The notes under the pieces are model-generated. The model was not told the DNA's origin. It saw only the letters and a program-made list of their open reading frames with translations, and searched no databases. From an uncultured Collinsella sp. (GTDB lineage: Bacteria > Actinomycetota > Coriobacteriia > Coriobacteriales > Coriobacteriaceae): a stretch of 6,023 nucleotides of DNA. How positions within the stretch are numbered: position 1 is the stretch's first letter; the number at the start of each line of letters is the position of its first letter. Shown here one piece after another: positions 4,883 through 6,023 of the stretch. The position numbers and the translations under genes are program-made. The stretch covers positions 1-6,023 of the forward strand of contig CAAECT010000098.1 of assembly GCA_900754435.1 (NCBI GenBank). Reading direction: 5' to 3'.

Positions 4883-6023
4883 TTAGTCAACTGGATTGAG
4901 CGCGTCGATCTGCGCAAGCCACAGACGCGAGCTGGCGTCACTCGGCATACGCCAATCGCCGCGCGGACTGAGCGTCACCGAGCCCACCTTGGGACCATCG
5001 GGCAGGCAGCTGCGCTTAAACTGCTGGGCAAAGAAGCGACGGTAGAACGTACGTAGCCACGTGTGGACGGTCTTGGCGTCGTAGACGCCCTCGAAGCTCT
5101 TGAGCGCCATGCGGTAGATCTTGCCCGGCTCAAAGCCAAAACGCAGCAGGTAGTAGAGGAAGTAGTCGTGCAGCTCGTACGGGCCCACCAAATCCTCGGT
5201 CTTCTGCGCAATCTCGCCGTCGCCCGTGGGCGGCAGAAGCTCGGGGGACACCGGCGTATCGAGGATATCGAGCAAGACCTCGGCAATACGCCCGCCAAAG
5301 ACATCAGCCGCATAGCGCACCAGATGGCGCACAAGCGTCTTGGGCACGCTCGCGTTGACGGCGTACATGCTCATGTGGTCGCCGTTATAGGTAGCCCAGC
5401 CGAGCGCCAGCTCCGACAGGTCGCCCGTGCCGATGACAAAGCCGCCAGCCTGGTTGGCCAAATCCATCAGAATCTGCGTACGCTCGCGGGCCTGGCTGTT
5501 CTCGTAGGTCACGTCCTGCACGGTCTGATTGTGCTCAATGTCCTTAAAGTGCTGCTCCACGGCCGCGTGGATCGAAACCTCGCGGAAGCTCACGCCCAGG
5601 TCGCGGGCAAGCGACTCGGCATTGGACTTGGTGCGATGCGTCGTGCCAAAACCTGGCATGGAGACCGCCGTGATACCCGTGCGCGGCAGCCCCAGCGCAT
5701 CGAAGGCACGCACGGTCACAAGCAGTGCCAGCGTGGAGTCCAAGCCACCCGAAAGGCCGATAACCGCAGCCTTGGTACCTGTGTGGGCAAGGCGGGTCTT
5801 GAGGCCAGCAGTCTGCAGATTGAGAATAGTCTCGCAGCGCTCGGCCAGATCACCGTGGTCGGCCGGCACAAAGGGCGCACGGGGGAAGACACGGTCGATG
5901 CCGAGTGCATCGCGCAGGACAGGTTCGTCCGTCAGCACGCCCTCAAACGAAAACTCAACGGTCGTGGCCTCCGGCGCATCGTCCGCGCGCGTCCACGTCG
6001 TCGAGCGGCGGCGCTCGGCAACC
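4883..6023 (-). CDS. nadE: Glutamine-dependent NAD+ synthetase, C-terminal part (5' end outside the window)
   Basis: The frame is open to the right edge, with 379 codons visible and no stop; the methionine at 5938 is internal, not the start. The enzyme converts nicotinic acid adenine dinucleotide to NAD+ using ATP and ammonia taken from glutamine. Only the synthetase domain is visible, with the linker from the missing N-terminal nitrilase-type glutaminase ([15 protein letters not shown]). The PP-loop SGGLDS at 5752-5735 binds [24 protein letters not shown] and NASVPKTL are the family's substrate- and metal-binding blocks, and the tail [31 protein letters not shown] is also characteristic. The pattern is that of the long two-domain form known from Mycobacterium tuberculosis (about 680 residues), so roughly 300 residues should lie beyond the edge. 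It is the first gene in transcription order here; a terminator-type hairpin follows about 70 bases after its stop. Confidence 0.95.
   Translation of the reverse strand, partial: VAERRRSTTWTRADDAPEATTVEFSFEGVLTDEPVLRDALGIDRVFPRAPFVPADHGDLAERCETILNLQTAGLKTRLAHTGTKAAVIGLSGGLDSTLALLVTVRAFDALGLPRTGITAVSMPGFGTTHRTKSNAESLARDLGVSFREVSIHAAVEQHFKDIEHNQTVQDVTYENSQARERTQILMDLANQAGGFVIGTGDLSELALGWATYNGDHMSMYAVNASVPKTLVRHLVRYAADVFGGRIAEVLLDILDTPVSPELLPPTGDGEIAQKTEDLVGPYELHDYFLYYLLRFGFEPGKIYRMALKSFEGVYDAKTVHTWLRTFYRRFFAQQFKRSCLPDGPKVGSVTLSPRGDWRMPSDASSRLWLAQIDALNPVD

Overview
The window holds five genes, all on the minus strand. Reading in the direction of transcription (high to low coordinates) they are: the C-terminal part of a glutamine-dependent NAD+ synthetase (nadE, cut by the right edge), a class I/II PLP-dependent aminotransferase, an L-lactate dehydrogenase (ldh), a DUF2974/Mbeg1-type alpha/beta-hydrolase protein, and a NdpA/YejK-family nucleoid-associated protein. 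The G+C-rich coding sequence, the long mycobacterial-type NadE and the Firmicutes-like LDH and nucleoid protein together suggest a Coriobacteriia-type gut actinobacterium (Collinsella or a relative). That is an inference from general likeness; there is no rRNA or other marker gene here.

Layout: 1-44 is the downstream flank of the nucleoid protein, with a small UUCG hairpin. 45-1049 is the nucleoid protein. 1050-1160 is a gap with a possible -10 box and one copy of a palindromic repeat. 1161-2321 is the hydrolase-like gene. 2322-2448 carries a second, oppositely oriented copy of the repeat, which abuts the intrinsic terminator of ldh. 2449-3399 is ldh. 3400-3600 is an AT-richer control region with a leader hairpin and an operator-like palindrome. 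3601-4764 is the aminotransferase. 4765-4882 contains a strong terminator-type hairpin in the aminotransferase leader and a TTGCAA dyad. 4883 to the right edge is nadE.

The genes look like ordinary chromosomal housekeeping genes, not one pathway. NadE makes NAD+, and LDH uses NADH to reduce pyruvate to lactate and so regenerates NAD+. The aminotransferase could act on pyruvate/alanine or on another amino acid. The hydrolase-like protein and the nucleoid protein are probably separate transcription units. All gaps exceed 100 bases and all contain hairpins or repeats, which argues against a single tight operon.

I found no evidence of a new defence, mobile or biosynthetic system. The points worth a second look are regulatory or enzymological: two neighbouring genes (aminotransferase and ldh) each with a hairpin ending 24-25 bases before the start codon; a repeat pair bracketing the hydrolase-like gene in inverted orientation; a LacI/cre-like palindrome upstream of ldh; and an LDH in which both classical fructose-1,6-bisphosphate-binding residues are glutamine.
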